In this document: positions 45,858 to 47,152 of the stretch, in pieces
How positions within the stretch are numbered: position 1 is the first letter of the stretch
Layout: each line of letters begins with the position of its first letter
Source of the DNA: Richelia intracellularis HH01
GTDB taxonomy: Bacteria > Cyanobacteriota > Cyanobacteriia > Cyanobacteriales > Nostocaceae
NCBI RefSeq assembly: GCF_000350105.1
Contig: NZ_CAIY01000067.1
Location: forward strand, 1 to 47,152
Length of the DNA stretch: 47,152 nucleotides
Reading direction: 5' to 3'
The notes under the pieces: generated by a model
What the model was told of the DNA's origin: nothing
Database searches by the model: none
The model's input: only the letters and a program-made list of their open reading frames with translations
Translations under genes and position numbers: made by a program

Positions 45858-47152
45858 ATTTCTCTGAATGAGGCAGAAAACATAATCCTGGTGCTTTTTC
45901 CCTTACCGGCCTTTATCAGGGAATTTGCTTATTGAAGTTATTATGCTGCCGATCCAAGATGCAGACCTGGCATGAAAGCATTAGATTAGGTGGATTTCCA
46001 GACTTAAAGTAAGAGCAAATATATTTGCTAATTAACTTTTATTTAGAATAAATTATCTATTATCTAGGGTAAATTAATAGTAGTTAGTATATTACTTGGC
46101 AATAGCTAAAGTGCAGATATTAAAGGCATTTTCCCTATATGTTTATTACTTGGGTATTATTAATGCAATTAAAAAAATATTATATAGTTCAAAATACTTA
46201 TAAAGTATAATAAACAGGTAGCCATTTTTATTATTTATTTTCTTAATTTTGCTTGTCCAAATGAGAACATAATTTATCAGAAATTCAAAGACTAAATAAT
46301 CTATTTTCTAATCTCATACATGTAGAACCATTACAGGAGTAATTTTTGTCTTTAGCATAGTAATAAACTCCTATTTATCTTAGATTTACATATGTGATAT
46401 AGGCACTTAAAATATAAGAATATATATGATATTACACTGGATATATAATCGCGAGTATCATAGATAAATTTATAGATATCTAACGAGATAACTCAGATGC
46501 CATATTGATATATGCCTCATATTAGATTTTTACCACTACCAGACTGTTAAATTGCAATTTAACATATTTACTCCATCTATATTTTGTCTATAAAATTAAA
46601 TATCATATCAATATAAATTGCCTTAATATTAATAATTCTATAATATATTCTAAAAGTCGATATTAATTTTCATTATCAATGATAACAATAATAAATTATC
46701 GTAAAACAAACATATAATAAGCAAATTTAGCTGTTTAGAGTATGTTTAAGTTATTATCATAAGTAACTAAGTAACAAAATTATACTAGTCAAATAGCGAT
46801 AATTGCAGATAATATACAAAATAAAAGGTCTCTGATATTTGCAATAAATATATCACGCATTGATTACTTCAAAAATGCGATCTAAGTATTAAACAAAGGA
46901 ATATTAATATACTTTGCTGATTGCTATTAAAGGTTTATTTACATGTTATTAATAATGACGACTCATAGCTATTACCTCATAAGCTAATATAAACTATTTA
47001 GGTTATGGATAAATTTTATCTAGTAGCCTGTTATATTAAAATTTACTTCTGAAATTATCTATACCCATGAATAGTTTTTAAGCAAAGTTTTACACCCATT
47101 AATTTCTATAATTAATATTAATAGAAATAGCCTGAAGTAATAATTTCAATGA
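45858..47152. other. AT-rich non-coding end of the window
   Basis: No gene, RNA or strong repeat recognised in 1.3 kb. A weak 6-bp stem (TTCCCT/AGGGAA, 45898-45923) lies 40 bases after ilvN; an 8-bp dyad (ATTTCTAT/ATAGAAAT) lies near 47102-47128. Confidence 0.5.

Overview
The window reads as a piece of a filamentous, heterocyst-lineage (Nostocales-type) cyanobacterial chromosome in an advanced state of genome reduction. The gene set is cyanobacterial: a TIGR04376-type coiled-coil protein, the DUF3593/DUF2499 membrane protein pair, a CYP110-like P450, CsaB, a DUF1565+SLH protein, a LapA/DUF1049-like protein with a cyanobacterial acidic tail, and a Zam/RNase R-type RNB protein. The DNA is strongly A+T rich, and only about 54% of it is covered by genes I can defend. 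The intergenic stretches (up to 2.4 kb) are even more AT-rich and mostly empty. That picture resembles host-associated heterocystous symbionts such as Richelia of diatoms or 'Nostoc azollae'. The genus is my inference; the sequence contains no rRNA or other marker that settles it. I saw no tRNA, rRNA, CRISPR array, intact insertion sequence or prophage.

Layout: 1-1.5 kb empty apart from a hairpin; 1.5-2.6 kb two small cyanobacterial proteins; 3.7-5.7 kb ligA; 6.7-8.9 kb a phosphoketolase/transketolase-like enzyme (-) divergent from a P450 (+, to 10.6 kb); 10.6-13 kb a gene desert with several hairpins; gloB (-); another desert; hisA-DUF3593-DUF2499 (-) at 15.6-17.2 kb; then csaB, aroK, an ECF-type ABC ATPase and a rhomboid-like protein, all +, each separated by about 1 kb of non-coding DNA (18.2-24.6 kb). 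leuS (-) and argD (+) diverge at 29 kb; a DUF1565/six-SLH protein and a hypothetical follow (32-35 kb); dut-thyX-like (-) at 35.4-37.6 kb; a frameshift-split LapA-like gene and an RNB exonuclease (-) at 38.4-41.8 kb; a conserved hypothetical (+), clpP (-) and ilvN (+) close the window.

Functionally the retained genes are housekeeping: DNA replication/repair (ligA), pyrimidine nucleotides (dut, thyX-like), amino acids (hisA, argD, aroK, ilvN), translation (leuS), proteolysis (clpP), RNA turnover (RNB), methylglyoxal detoxification (gloB), central carbon (phosphoketolase-like) and envelope (csaB plus an SLH protein that could bind the CsaB product). A symbiont keeping these pathways would still make its own amino acids.

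The most interesting signals are: (1) a LapA-like gene broken by a -1 frame change exactly at an A8 tract in an A-AAA-AAA context, with the downstream frame fully open, so product could be rescued by transcriptional slippage or -1 ribosomal frameshifting; (2) a set of long, perfect, sequence-unrelated inverted repeats (14-31 bp stems, 3-12 nt loops) scattered through the intergenic DNA and lacking the U-tract of intrinsic terminators; (3) a rhomboid-family protein with every catalytic position replaced; (4) an RNB protein with a disrupted metal-binding aspartate motif; (5) a tandem double-ThyX protein beside dut.
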